Origin: Solimonas terrae
GTDB lineage: Bacteria > Pseudomonadota > Gammaproteobacteria > Nevskiales > Nevskiaceae
Direction of reading: 5' to 3'
Length of the DNA: 64,000 nt
Assembly (NCBI RefSeq): GCF_011067135.1
Contig: NZ_JAAMOW010000011.1
Span: 62,001-126,000, forward strand
Below the pieces are notes generated by a model, which was not told the DNA's origin, searched no databases, and saw only the letters and a program-made list of their open reading frames with translations. Of this stretch, positions 53,157-62,175 are shown in pieces. Every line of letters begins with the position of its first letter. Positions within the stretch are counted from its first letter, which is position 1. The translations under genes were made by a program, and so were the position numbers.

Positions 53157-55112
53157 TCAGGCCGCAAGCGCGCGCGTTGCAAGGCGCACGATCTCGGCGA
53201 TATCGAGAATCAGGGCAACGCGACCGTCGCCGAGGATGGTGGCGCCGGAAATCCCGGCGACCCGCTTGTAGTTGGCTTCCAGCGATTTGATGACCACCTG
53301 CTGCTGGCCGACCAGTTCGTCGACCTGCAGGGCCAGCTTGTGACCGTCGGCCTCGACCAGCACGAGAATCGATTCGTGCGGCGGACGCGAGGCGCCGGGC
53401 ACGCGGAACCAGTCCTTGACCGGCAGCAGCGGCACGTATTCATTGCGCACGCGCACGACCGTGCCCTCGCCGGCGACGCGGCGGATCTGCTCCGGCTGCG
53501 GCTGCAGCGATTCGACGACCGCCGACAGCGGCAGGATGTAGATGTCGTCACCGACCGCGACCGACATGCCGTCGAGAATCGCCAGCGTCAGCGGCAGGCG
53601 GATCGTGACGCGGGTGCCGGCGCCTTCGCGCGATGCCAGTTCGACGCTGCCGCCGAGCGCCTGGATGTTCTTCTTGACGACATCCATGCCGACGCCGCGG
53701 CCGGACACGTCGGTGACCTGCGCGGCCGTCGAGAAGCCGGGCGCGAAGATCAGCTGCCAGACTTCGGCATCGCTCATCTGCTCGTTGCAGGCGATGCCCT
53801 TCTCGCTCGCCTTGGCGAGCAGCTTGCCGCGGCTCAGTCCGCGGCCGTCATCGGCCACCTCGATGACGATGTGGCCTCCCTGATGCGAAGCCTTCAGCGT
53901 TACCGTGCCGCAGCCGTCCTTGCCGGCCGCCGCGCGCTCGTCCGGCGACTCCAGGCCGTGATCGAGGCTGTTGCGGACCAGATGCGTGAGCGGATCGCTG
54001 ATCTTCTCGATCACGCTCTTGTCGAGTTCGGTGCCTTCGCCGACCAGTTGCAGGCGTACCTGCTTGCCGAGCTTGCCGGCGAGATCGTGGACGACACGCG
54101 GGAAGCGCGAGAACACGGCGTCGACCGGCAACATGCGCGTCGACATCACCGCCTCCTGCAGCACGCGGGTATTGCGATCGAGCTGCGAAAGCCCCTGCAG
54201 CAGGGCTTCGTTGTGGACCGGATCGAGATGGCTGGCGAGCTGCTGCAGCATCGCCTGCGTGATCACCAGCTCGCCGACCAGATTGATGAGCGCATCGATC
54301 TTGGCGGTCGCGACGCGGATCGAGGCGCTGTCGCCGCGCGGCTCGGCGCGCGGCGCCGACGCGACGATGGATTCGACCTTGCTGCCGGACTGGGGCTGCG
54401 CCGGCGTCGGCGTCAGCGCCGCGATGCTCAGATCGCAGTCGTCCTCGACCCAGGCGAACACGTCGGCGACCGCCGCGCGCGAAATCTCGCCGCGCAGCTC
54501 GATCGTCCAGGCCAGGTGACAGCTTTCGGGATCGAGCTCGCCGAACGACGGCAGCGCATCGACATCGCAGACGATGGTCGCGTCGCCGAGCTGCTGGAGT
54601 TCGCGCAGGATCAGCAGCGGATCATTGCCGCTGGCAAACAGTTCCGGCTTCGGCGCAAAGCGGATGCGCCAGCCGCTGGCCGGCACCTCGTCGCGCTCGG
54701 CCGCCTGCGGAACCACGCCACCGCCGGCCAGGCACTGCGCCAGTTCGGCTCGCAGCGGCTCGACCGTGCCCGGGTCGACTGCGCCGCCGTCGCGGGCGGT
54801 GGCCAGCAGGCCGCGCAAGGCGTCGACCGCACGCAGCAGCAGTTCGATGTCCGGCGCCGTGATCGCACGCTTGCCGGCACGCATTTCGTCGAGCAGGGTT
54901 TCGAGCAGATGCGTGAAGCCGGCGATCGCCTCGAAGCCGAAGGTTCCGGCGCCGCCCTTGATCGAATGCGCGGCGCGGAAGATACCGTTGATCGTCTCGC
55001 TGTCGACCTGTTCGGGATCGAGAGCCAGCAGCGACGCTTCCATCACGTCGAGGCCCTCGAAACTCTCCTCGAAGAAGGTGCGGTGGAAACGGCTGAGGTC
55101 GATGGAGGCCAT
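53157..55112 (-). CDS. cheA: Chemotaxis histidine kinase CheA (second set)
   Basis: The 651-residue kinase has a P1 Hpt domain with phospho-His 49 in FRAAHSIKGGAGTFGF, a P2-like region (about 150-235), P3 dimerisation (INLVGELVITQAMLQQL), P4 ATPase (HLVRNSLDHGLESPDERAA, VADDGRGLSRG, GRGVGMDVVKKNI) and a P5 CheW-like domain (GDDIYILPLSAVVESL) up to the C terminus. It phosphorylates CheY and CheB. It is distinct from the flagellar-cluster CheA at 58118. Its neighbours are cheY 10 bases upstream and cheW downstream. Confidence 0.96.
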   Translation of the reverse strand: MASIDLSRFHRTFFEESFEGLDVMEASLLALDPEQVDSETINGIFRAAHSIKGGAGTFGFEAIAGFTHLLETLLDEMRAGKRAITAPDIELLLRAVDALRGLLATARDGGAVDPGTVEPLRAELAQCLAGGGVVPQAAERDEVPASGWRIRFAPKPELFASGNDPLLILRELQQLGDATIVCDVDALPSFGELDPESCHLAWTIELRGEISRAAVADVFAWVEDDCDLSIAALTPTPAQPQSGSKVESIVASAPRAEPRGDSASIRVATAKIDALINLVGELVITQAMLQQLASHLDPVHNEALLQGLSQLDRNTRVLQEAVMSTRMLPVDAVFSRFPRVVHDLAGKLGKQVRLQLVGEGTELDKSVIEKISDPLTHLVRNSLDHGLESPDERAAAGKDGCGTVTLKASHQGGHIVIEVADDGRGLSRGKLLAKASEKGIACNEQMSDAEVWQLIFAPGFSTAAQVTDVSGRGVGMDVVKKNIQALGGSVELASREGAGTRVTIRLPLTLAILDGMSVAVGDDIYILPLSAVVESLQPQPEQIRRVAGEGTVVRVRNEYVPLLPVKDWFRVPGASRPPHESILVLVEADGHKLALQVDELVGQQQVVIKSLEANYKRVAGISGATILGDGRVALILDIAEIVRLATRALAA

Positions 55113-55122
55113 GAGCCTGACC

Positions 55123-55488
55123 TCAGCCGAGCACGCGGCGCATGGTCGTGATCAGCTGTTCCGGATTGAACGGCTTGACCAGCCAGCCGGTCGCGCCGGC
55201 AGCCTTGCCTTCCTGCTTCTTCTCGGGGCTCGATTCGGTGGTGAGCATCAGCAGCGGCGTGAAGCGGTAGTCCGGCATCTGGCGCAGGGCCTTGACCAGA
55301 CCGATGCCGTCGAGATTCGGCATGTTGACGTCGCATAGCACGATGCGGAACGCCTCGTTCCTGGCCAGCGCCAGCGCCGCCACGCCGTCCTCTGCCTCGG
55401 CAACATCGAAGCCCGCCTCGCGCAGCGTGAAGGCCACCATCTGCCGCATCGAGGCCGAATCGTCGACGGCCAGTACGCGTTCGCCCAT
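55123..55488 (-). CDS. cheY: CheY-like single-domain response regulator (second set)
   Basis: The 121-residue receiver has VLAVDDSASMRQMV, phospho-Asp in VLCDVNMPNLDGI, Thr in LMLTTESSPEKK and Lys in WLVKPFNPEQL. It is an output for the second CheA. Whether it acts on the motor or elsewhere is unknown. It sits three bases after the STAS gene and 10 before cheA, so the three are co-transcribed. Confidence 0.93.
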   Translation of the reverse strand: MGERVLAVDDSASMRQMVAFTLREAGFDVAEAEDGVAALALARNEAFRIVLCDVNMPNLDGIGLVKALRQMPDYRFTPLLMLTTESSPEKKQEGKAAGATGWLVKPFNPEQLITTMRRVLG

Positions 55489-55491
55489 GCC

Positions 55492-55785
55492 CTAGTTCTC
55501 CTCGATATGAAGTTGCGGCCCGAGCCCCAGCCGCTGCGCGGCGTCGCGCAGCACGCCGCTGGCATTCGCCCAATGCGTCTCGCGTCCGGCAGCGCGACGC
55601 TCGCGACAGAACGCGGTCAGCAGCTGCAGCGTGGCGCCGTGCACGCGCACCACCGCGTCGGCGGCCAGCGTCACCGCGGGTTGTTCGAGCACGTCGAGCA
55701 GTTGCGCGCGCAGCGCCGCAACGCGCTCGATCCCGAGATCGGCCGCCAGCACGAGCGGCGCTGCTTCAGCATCGGCAATGCTCAT
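55492..55785 (-). CDS. STAS domain protein (MlaB/anti-anti-sigma-like)
   Basis: The 97-residue protein has the STAS pattern: LVLAADLGIERVAALRAQLLDVLEQPAVTL, then VVRVHGATLQLLTAFCRERRAAG and a C-terminal helix LRDAAQRLGLG. The Ser usually phosphorylated in anti-anti-sigma factors is replaced (HGATLQ), suggesting a structural rather than a phospho-switch role. Start 55785 has GGAG at good distance; 55794 is possible. STAS genes before cheY-cheA occur in other gammaproteobacterial clusters such as Vibrio cholerae cluster III. Confidence 0.83.
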   Translation of the reverse strand: MSIADAEAAPLVLAADLGIERVAALRAQLLDVLEQPAVTLAADAVVRVHGATLQLLTAFCRERRAAGRETHWANASGVLRDAAQRLGLGPQLHIEEN

Positions 55786-55912
55786 CTCGCACATGCTCCG
55801 CGTCGATCGGGGTGGGCCATGCGTCGTCAGCGGCCGTTGTCGGGTGTTCCTGTACCGGCGGGGGATGAACGTCGCAGTGAAGCCGCCGAGCGGTCGGTTC
55901 GACGATCGCGGT

Positions 55913-56371
55913 TCAGCGCGGCATCGCGGCGAACAGGGCGTCGACGTCGAGCAGGGTCAGCAGCACGGCGCCGCGACCGACGACGCCGGCGAAGCCGTAA
56001 CGATTGCCTTGCCGATGCAGCGTCGGTACCGGCTTGATCGCGTTCAGTGCGATCTTCGAAACCTCGCCGATGCGATCGACCAGCAGGCCGAAGGTTTCGC
56101 CGTCGTGTTCGACGACGACGATCCGCGTCTCGGTGCCGATCGGCGTGACCGGGAGCACCAGGTACCGGCGCAGGTCGATGACGGTGACGACCTGGCCGCG
56201 CAGGTTGACGACGCCCGGCACGATGTCCGGCGCGCCGGGCACCGGCTCGATCGGCAGCGGCCGCAGGACCTCGTGTACCTGCAGGATCGGCAGTCCGTAT
56301 TCCTGGCTGCCGAGTCCGAAACAGACCCAGCGCGCGAACTCGCCGTCGGTCTTGCGTGCAAGTGCGCTCAT
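55913..56371 (-). CDS. cheW: Chemotaxis coupling protein CheW (flagellar set)
   Basis: The 152-residue single CheW domain has WVCFGLGSQEYGLPILQV, IVPGVVNLRGQVVTVIDLR, LLVDRIGEVSKI and LLTLLDVDALF. It starts inside the motD stop codon (ATGA overlap) and so belongs to the cheA-motC-motD unit upstream of it. In Pseudomonas the motCD genes are followed by parA-like and two cheW-type genes; here only one is present. A 127-base gap separates it from the second set. Confidence 0.92.
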   Translation of the reverse strand: MSALARKTDGEFARWVCFGLGSQEYGLPILQVHEVLRPLPIEPVPGAPDIVPGVVNLRGQVVTVIDLRRYLVLPVTPIGTETRIVVVEHDGETFGLLVDRIGEVSKIALNAIKPVPTLHRQGNRYGFAGVVGRGAVLLTLLDVDALFAAMPR

Positions 56372-57375
56372 GGCAGGCCCGTCGCCGCCGCGCGGCTCGC
56401 CAGGCCGTGGGCACCCGCCAGGCTCGCCACCGCCGCGACCGGCGCCGCCGGTGCCGCGCTTTCTGCCGGAGCGGCGAGACTGCCGCCGCCGTCGGCCTGC
56501 GGCGGCGCGACCGCCGGATCGGTGCTCGCCATGACCTGGTCCCCTTCGTTTGCCATCACCACCACGACCACGCGACGGTTGCGGTTGCGACCGTCGGCAT
56601 CGGCGTTGTCGGCCACCGGCCGGTACTCGCCGAAGCCGGCGACGCTCATGCGCGTCGGATCGACACCGGTTTCCATGAACAGGTGCACGACGCTCGCGGC
56701 ACGCGCCGCCGACAGTTCCCAGTTCGACGGAAAGCGGTTGGTGGCGATCGGCACATTGTCGGTGTAGCCCTCGATGCGCAGCGGATTCGGAAACGGCTTG
56801 AGGATGTCGGCCAGCTTCTGCAGCACCGGCTCGGCGCTCGGCGCAATCTGTGCCACGCCGCTGGCGAACAGGATGTCGGTGCGGATCTCGATCTCCAGCC
56901 AGTGCTCGTTGCGGCGCACGGTCACGAGCTTGGCGGTGATCAGGTCCTTCATCGCCGCCTGCACCGCATCCGACATGGTCTTCAAGGCCTGCGGCGGCGC
57001 ATCGAGCGCGGCCTTCGACTGCTCGCCCTCCGAGCGCGGCGACGGCTGCTCGCCGCCGATGCGCACGCCGGCGCGGCCGGCCTGCAGTTGCGAGACTTCC
57101 TTCTCGAAGCCGCGCATGCTCGGCGTGTTGAACATGGCATCGGCCTGCGTGCCCTTCTGCGGCTTGTCGCCGATCTGCACCGGCTTGAGCGATTTCGGCG
57201 GACCGCCGAAGGCCTGCGACAGCGAATCGGCCAGCACGCGATAGCGGCCTTCATTGACCGACGACACGGCGTACATCACGACGAAGAACGCCAGCAGCAG
57301 GGTCAACAGATCCCCGTACGGGATCGCCCAGGCTTCGTGGTTGACGTGATCCTCGTGCTTGTGTTTTCTGGCCAT
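56368..57375 (-). CDS. motD: Flagellar motor stator protein MotD (MotB family)
   Basis: The 335-residue protein has a short basic N terminus, one membrane helix (about residues 20-40) with the ion-path Asp 22 in IPYGDLLTLLLAFF, a plug/linker region, and an OmpA-like peptidoglycan-binding domain (SGVAQIAPSAEPVLQKLADIL, IEGYTDNVP, LSAARAASVVHLFME, GFGEYRPVADN). The C-terminal 60 residues are Ala-rich. With MotC it forms the second stator type known from Pseudomonas. The gene starts nine bases after motC. Confidence 0.93.
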   Translation of the reverse strand: MARKHKHEDHVNHEAWAIPYGDLLTLLLAFFVVMYAVSSVNEGRYRVLADSLSQAFGGPPKSLKPVQIGDKPQKGTQADAMFNTPSMRGFEKEVSQLQAGRAGVRIGGEQPSPRSEGEQSKAALDAPPQALKTMSDAVQAAMKDLITAKLVTVRRNEHWLEIEIRTDILFASGVAQIAPSAEPVLQKLADILKPFPNPLRIEGYTDNVPIATNRFPSNWELSAARAASVVHLFMETGVDPTRMSVAGFGEYRPVADNADADGRNRNRRVVVVVMANEGDQVMASTDPAVAPPQADGGGSLAAPAESAAPAAPVAAVASLAGAHGLASRAAATGLP

Positions 57376-57384
57376 GATCGGGGT

Positions 57385-58125
57385 TCAGTGCAGATACCCG
57401 CGCAGCTTGTTTTCGATATTGCGGGGATTCTCGCCCTGCGAAATCGAGATCAGACCCTCGATCAGCATCTCGCGCACGCGCGTCTGGTCGTTGATGATGG
57501 CCTTGAGCTTGGCCGCCATCGGCAGGAAGAACAGGTTGGCGGTGCCGATGCCGTAGATCGTCGCGATGAACGCCGCGGCAATGCCATGACCGAGCTTGCT
57601 CGGATCGGCGAGATTCTTGAGCACCGCCATCAGGCCCATGACCGCGCCGATGATGCCGAGTGTCGGCGCGTAGATGCCCATGCCCTCGAAGACCTTGGCA
57701 CCCTGCAGATCGAGGTGCTCGCGGGTCTGCACGTCGACCTCGAGAATGTTGCGGATCACGTCGGGCTCGGCGCCGTCGACCAGCATCTGCAGGCCTTTCT
57801 TGATGAAGGCATCGGCCTCGCCTTCGACCTCGCCTTCCAGCGCCAGCAGGCCCTGCTTGCGGGCGATGCCGCTCCAGCCGACGATGCGTTCGATCAACGC
57901 CGCCGAGTCGTGGCGCGGCGGAAACAGCACCCACTTCGCGATCTTCATGCCGTGCAGGAAGGTCGCCGGCGGCGTATGCAGGAAGATCGACGCCAGCGTG
58001 CCGAGAATGACGATCGTGAACGCGGCCGGCGACAGCAGCGCCTCGACGCCCGCCCCTTTCAGGATCGAGCCGCCGATCACGGCGATCAGCGCGAGGATGA
58101 TGCCGAGGACCGACAGCTTATCCAT
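57385..58125 (-). CDS. motC: Flagellar motor stator protein MotC (MotA family)
   Basis: The 246-residue protein has four membrane helices (two near residues 5-50 and two near 148-200) and the conserved segment GMGIYAPTLGIIGAVMGLMAVL, with cytoplasmic GLLALEGEVEGEADAFIKKG. With MotD it makes the ion-conducting stator. Its start overlaps the end of cheA by eight bases, consistent with translational coupling. Confidence 0.94.
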   Translation of the reverse strand: MDKLSVLGIILALIAVIGGSILKGAGVEALLSPAAFTIVILGTLASIFLHTPPATFLHGMKIAKWVLFPPRHDSAALIERIVGWSGIARKQGLLALEGEVEGEADAFIKKGLQMLVDGAEPDVIRNILEVDVQTREHLDLQGAKVFEGMGIYAPTLGIIGAVMGLMAVLKNLADPSKLGHGIAAAFIATIYGIGTANLFFLPMAAKLKAIINDQTRVREMLIEGLISISQGENPRNIENKLRGYLH

Positions 58126-59863
58126 GCGTCACGCCTTCGACCGGCAGCGCACGCGCGGCCGTCACCAGGCCGTTGAAGTCGAGGATCAGCGCGATGCGGC
58201 CGTCCGGCATCACGGTGGCGCCGGAGATGCCGGCAAGGCCACGCAGGCTCGCACCGAGCGGCTTGATGACGATCTCCTCGCGGCCGATCACCTCGCGAAC
58301 GACGATGCCGTAGCGCTCGTCGCCGACCTGCGCGACCACCACATGCCGCGGACCACGCCCGGCTTCGGCGCCGAGCCAGCGATCGAGATGCACCAGACGC
58401 AGCGGCGCGCCGCGCGAGTCGACGACATCCCAGCGCTCGACGCGACGCATGCGCTGCTCGTCGAGCCGGAACACGTCCGACACCGGCGCCAGCGGCAGCG
58501 CGAAGCGGCGCCCCTCACTGCGCACGATCAGCGCCGGCAGCACCGCCAGCGTCAGCGGCACGCGAATGCGGAACGCCGTGCCTTCGCCGGGCCGGGAATC
58601 GAGTTCGACCGTGCCGTTGAGCCGCTTGATGCGCGACATCACGACATCCATGCCGACGCCGCGGCCGGACAGGTCCGAGACTTCTTCCTTGGTGCTGAAG
58701 CCCGGCAGGAAAATCAGCTGCAGGCAGTCGGCCGGGGACAGCGTCGCCGCGGTCGCTGCCTCGATCACGCCCTTGTCGACCGCCTTCGCGCGTATGCGTT
58801 CGGCGTCGATGCCGGCGCCGTCGTCGCGAATGTCGATGCGGATGTGATCGCCTTCCTGACTCGCGCGCAGCAGCAGCGTGCCGGCCGCGGCCTTGCCGGC
58901 CTGCGCGCGCCGGTCCGGCATCTCGATGCCGTGATCGACGCTGTTGCGAACCATGTGCACGAGCGGGTCGGCGAGCGCCTCGACCAGGTTCTTGTCAAGC
59001 TCTGTCTCTTCGCCCTCGAGCACGACCTTGACCTGCTTGCCGAGCTGCCGGGCAACATCGCGCGCCAGCTTCGGAAACCGTGCGAACACCTTGCCGATCG
59101 GCTGCATGCGCACCTGCGCGACGGTGTTCTGCAGATTGCGCGTGATGAAATCGAGCTCGCCGATGGCGCGCGCCGAGGGCTCGTCGAAACCACCCTTGGC
59201 AGCCTTCAGACGGTTGCGCACCAGCACCAGTTCGCCGATCAGATTCATCAGCTGATCAAGCTTGTGGGTCTCGACGCGTATCGTCTCCGCTTCCGTCTTC
59301 ACCGCGACCGCGGCGTTCGCCGCAGGCACGGGAGCCGGTTTCGGAGCCGGCGGCGCGGCGGCGACGGGTTTCGCCGGGGTCTTGCCCTGCAGCTCGTCGA
59401 GCAGGGCCTCGAATTCGTCGTCGCTGATCGTCGCGCTGCCGTTCGTCACCGGCGCCGCGACCACCGGTGCCGCCGCCTGCGCACCGACCAGCGCGTGCAG
59501 CTGCATCAGCAGTTCGGGGGCGGCCGGCGTCAGCGCGCTGCCGGCATACAGCTCGGCCATCATGCGCTGTGCGGCATCGACCGCCTGCAGCACCGCATCC
59601 ATCACCTCGGTGTCGAAAGCACGCTGGCGATTGCGCACGGAATTGAGCACGTCTTCGGCGGCGTGGCAGAGCTCGACCATTGCCGGCAACTGCAGGAAGC
59701 CGGCGCCACCCTTGACGGTGTGGAACGCGCGGAACACGGCATTGAGGGTTTCGACATCGTCCGGCGCCCGCTCCAGGGCGATCAGCTGGCCGGCCAGCTG
59801 TTCGACCAGTTCGCCGGCTTCGGCGAGGAAGTCGCTGCGGATGTCGTCGTCGCTGGAACTCAT
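58118..59863 (-). CDS. cheA: Chemotaxis histidine kinase CheA (flagellar set)
   Basis: The 581-residue kinase has the Hpt domain with His 48 (FRAFHTVKGGAGFLQL), an Ala/Pro linker (about 165-205) in place of a clear P2 CheY-binding domain, P3 (MNLIGELVLVRNRL), P4 (HMVRNSVDHGIEMPDRRA, IRDDGAGID, GRGVGMDVVMSRI) and P5. It lies between cheZ and motC on the same strand, the standard flagellar chemotaxis order. It overlaps motC by eight bases. Confidence 0.96.
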   Translation of the reverse strand: MSSSDDDIRSDFLAEAGELVEQLAGQLIALERAPDDVETLNAVFRAFHTVKGGAGFLQLPAMVELCHAAEDVLNSVRNRQRAFDTEVMDAVLQAVDAAQRMMAELYAGSALTPAAPELLMQLHALVGAQAAAPVVAAPVTNGSATISDDEFEALLDELQGKTPAKPVAAAPPAPKPAPVPAANAAVAVKTEAETIRVETHKLDQLMNLIGELVLVRNRLKAAKGGFDEPSARAIGELDFITRNLQNTVAQVRMQPIGKVFARFPKLARDVARQLGKQVKVVLEGEETELDKNLVEALADPLVHMVRNSVDHGIEMPDRRAQAGKAAAGTLLLRASQEGDHIRIDIRDDGAGIDAERIRAKAVDKGVIEAATAATLSPADCLQLIFLPGFSTKEEVSDLSGRGVGMDVVMSRIKRLNGTVELDSRPGEGTAFRIRVPLTLAVLPALIVRSEGRRFALPLAPVSDVFRLDEQRMRRVERWDVVDSRGAPLRLVHLDRWLGAEAGRGPRHVVVAQVGDERYGIVVREVIGREEIVIKPLGASLRGLAGISGATVMPDGRIALILDFNGLVTAARALPVEGVTHG

Positions 59864-59937
59864 GGCAGCACGGTCGTCTCGTCGGCGGTCCGTGTGCGGG
59901 GTTGGCGCTTCAGCGCGAACCTGCTGCCGGACTCTTG

Positions 59938-60606
59938 CTACACACCGAGGCTGGCAAGCAGCGCATCGGCATCCTGCTGGCTCGTCGTGATCTGCCCCGG
60001 TACTGCGGGGCCGGCGAGGACGGCCTGCCCTTCTGCTATCGGCAGCGGGGCCGCAGTCTTGAGATGCGCGGCATGTGCACCGAGCAATTCCAGCAACGCA
60101 GACTCGACATCCTCGACGAGCGAAATGATGCGCTTGATGATCTGCCCGGTGAGATCCTGATACTCCTGCGCGATCGCCAGCTCGTTGAGGCGTTCACGCA
60201 GGATCTCGGCATCGCGCAGCAAGGCGGCACGCCGCAGATCGGACGCTTCGAAGCTCTCGGCACTGCGACTGATCTGGCGCGCGACACCGCGCATCTGGTC
60301 GACGATGTCGAGCGTCTTGTGTGCGGCGTCCTCGGTCATCTGCACGACATGGCGCAGGCGATGCCGCGCGTCGGGCATCGCGTCACCGGCAATCCGGGTC
60401 AGGCGTTCGTCGAGCCGCAGGCTGACGACGCCGCTGTGCAGGCGTCGGGTCAATTCGGCGACCTGCCGGTAGAAGGCGTGATCCTGGGTCTGCAGCAGCT
60501 CGGCGAGTGCCGGTGGCGCATCGACGCTGCCGCCGCTTTCGAGACGCTCGATCCAGCTGCGCAGCGCCATGATCAGCGCGCCGCGATCCTGTGTGGAGGC
60601 GGACAC
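59938..60606 (-). CDS. cheZ: Protein phosphatase CheZ
   Basis: The 222-residue protein (from GTG 60606; ATG 60570 is the alternative) has the CheZ helical core with QDHAFYRQVAELTRRLHSGVV, LVEDVESALLELLG and the catalytic segment AQEYQDLTGQIIKRII (Gln in YQDLTGQ). The C terminus, QQDADALLASLGV, resembles the CheY-binding peptide of enterobacterial CheZ. It dephosphorylates CheY-P. The gene lies between cheY and cheA. The GTG is preferred because the added 12 residues fit the N-terminal helix, but its ribosome-binding site is weak. Confidence 0.93.
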   Translation of the reverse strand: MSASTQDRGALIMALRSWIERLESGGSVDAPPALAELLQTQDHAFYRQVAELTRRLHSGVVSLRLDERLTRIAGDAMPDARHRLRHVVQMTEDAAHKTLDIVDQMRGVARQISRSAESFEASDLRRAALLRDAEILRERLNELAIAQEYQDLTGQIIKRIISLVEDVESALLELLGAHAAHLKTAAPLPIAEGQAVLAGPAVPGQITTSQQDADALLASLGV

Positions 60607-60751
60607 GATCAGAACCTGCCCGCAAACCGTCGCGGGCGACGCCGGCTTGCGCCTGGAGCGGCACAGACGCCGGAGTGGAAGTCGGTATGCATGAGGACTC
60701 CGAGCAGCGCGGAAGCGCGAGGCGCCGGGCGCATTGGGTTGATGGCCGGAT

Positions 60752-61144
60752 TCAGGCGGCTTCGGCGATGCGCTGGAATATCTTGTCGATCTTTTCCTTG
60801 AGCGTCGCCGCATTGAACGGCTTGATGATGTAGCCGTTCACGCCGGCCTGCGCCGCCTCGATGATCTGTTCGCGCTGCGCTTCGGCGGTCACCATGAGCA
60901 CCGGCGTCTTGGCGATGCGGGCGTCGCCGCGGATGTTGCGCAGCAGGTCGATGCCGGTCATGCCGGGCATGTTCCAGTCGGTGACGACGAAATCGAAGCT
61001 GCCCGCCTGCAGTACCGGCCAGGCGCTCTTGCCGTCGTCGGCCTCGGTGATGTTCGAGTAGCCGAGGTCGCCGAGCAGATTGCGGACGATGCGGCGCATC
61101 GTCGAGAAGTCGTCGACCACCAGGATTTTCATGTTCTTGTCCAT
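60752..61144 (-). CDS. cheY: Chemotaxis response regulator CheY (flagellar set)
   Basis: The 130-residue receiver opens [24 protein letters not shown] and has [17 protein letters not shown] (phospho-Asp), [12 protein letters not shown] and [11 protein letters not shown], matching enterobacterial CheY closely. It would bind FliM to switch rotation. AGGAA lies six bases before the start. It is the first chemotaxis gene after fliA, followed by cheZ and cheA. Confidence 0.96.
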   Translation of the reverse strand: MDKNMKILVVDDFSTMRRIVRNLLGDLGYSNITEADDGKSAWPVLQAGSFDFVVTDWNMPGMTGIDLLRNIRGDARIAKTPVLMVTAEAQREQIIEAAQAGVNGYIIKPFNAATLKEKIDKIFQRIAEAA

Positions 61145-61437
61145 CAGAGTTTCCTGATCACTCGTTGGTAAATCCGCGCGGTTCCGGCGCCGGTCCCGTG
61201 AGCACGGCGCAGGCCGCGAAGCCGGCGCCGCATGCATGATCGTTCGCGGCCGGCGGCGAGGCGGGCCGCGCCGGAAGCCGCCTGGCCGGGTCGCAGATCG
61301 CCATCGCGAGGCGCCGACGCCGGGGTCTCCCTGCCGTTAGCGGCCGGAGCCTGCCGATACTTGAGCCGGATTCGCGCCGGCTGCCGTGCGCCGGCGCGCG
61401 CGCCGCCGGCAGGACCCGATCCGGTCGCGTTCATCGC
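61145..61437. other. Gap between fliA and cheY
   Basis: 293 GC-rich bases with no gene seen. It probably contains the cheY-cheZ-cheA promoter, but I could not find a convincing sigma-28 or sigma-54 site on the minus strand. Confidence 0.4.
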
Positions 61438-62175
61438 TCAGGACACCGCGGCCAGTTCACGCCAGGACTTCAGCCGCGCGCGCAGCCGCAACAACGCCTG
61501 CCCATGAATCTGGCAGACGCGGCTCTCGCTGACCTTGAGCACTGCGCCGATTTCGCGCAGGTTGAGCTCGCGTTCGTAGTACATCGACAGCACCAGCCGC
61601 TCGCGCTCCGGAAGCTCGGAGATCGCGCGCGCCAGTTCCTGCTGGAATTCGTCGTGCTGCAGGTGCTGCAGCGGCCCGGCGGTGTCGTCCTGGGCGTCCA
61701 TCGTCTCGTCGCCGTCCTCGCCGCCATGATCGATGCTCAGCACCTGGCAACGCGACGCGTCCTGGACGATGGCGTGGAACTCGGCGAGGTCGATGTCGAG
61801 ATGCGCGGCGATCTCGTGATCGCGCGCTTCGCGGCCGTTCTTCTGTTCGATCTTGCGGATCGCCTCGGATACCGCGCGTTCGCGGCGGTGGACCGAACGT
61901 GGCGCCCAGTCGGTCTGGCGCAGCTCGTCGAGCATCGCGCCGCGGATGCGGATGCCGGCATAGGTCTCGAACGACGCACCGCGCGTGCCGCTGTAGTGGC
62001 GTGCCGCTTCGATCAGTCCGATGACGCCGGCCTGGATCAGATCGTCGACTTCGACGCTGGCCGGCAGGCGCGCGGCCAGATGGTGGGCGATGCGCTTGAC
62101 CAGATCGGCGTGGCGACGCACCAGCGCGTTCTCATCGACCGGTTCCTGGAGATTCTCGGCGACGGCCATGTTCAT
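61438..62175 (-). CDS. fliA: Flagellar sigma factor FliA (sigma-28)
   Basis: The 245-residue sigma factor has region 2 (LVKRIAHHLAARLPASVEVDDLIQAGVIGLIEAA), RGAMLDELRQTDWAPRSVHRRER (region 2-3), and region 4 (LPERERLVLSMYYERELNLREIGAVLKVSESRVCQIHGQAL, shown as separate known parts). It directs late flagellar and chemotaxis transcription, and a matching promoter lies at 47438-47464. The start at 62175 overlaps the flhG stop by four bases; 62169 is an alternative. Confidence 0.96.
   Translation of the reverse strand: MNMAVAENLQEPVDENALVRRHADLVKRIAHHLAARLPASVEVDDLIQAGVIGLIEAARHYSGTRGASFETYAGIRIRGAMLDELRQTDWAPRSVHRRERAVSEAIRKIEQKNGREARDHEIAAHLDIDLAEFHAIVQDASRCQVLSIDHGGEDGDETMDAQDDTAGPLQHLQHDEFQQELARAISELPERERLVLSMYYERELNLREIGAVLKVSESRVCQIHGQALLRLRARLKSWRELAAVS

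Noticed and set aside
61145-61437. Sigma-28 or sigma-54 promoter before the flagellar cheY
   Set aside because: No match of acceptable quality was found on the minus strand.
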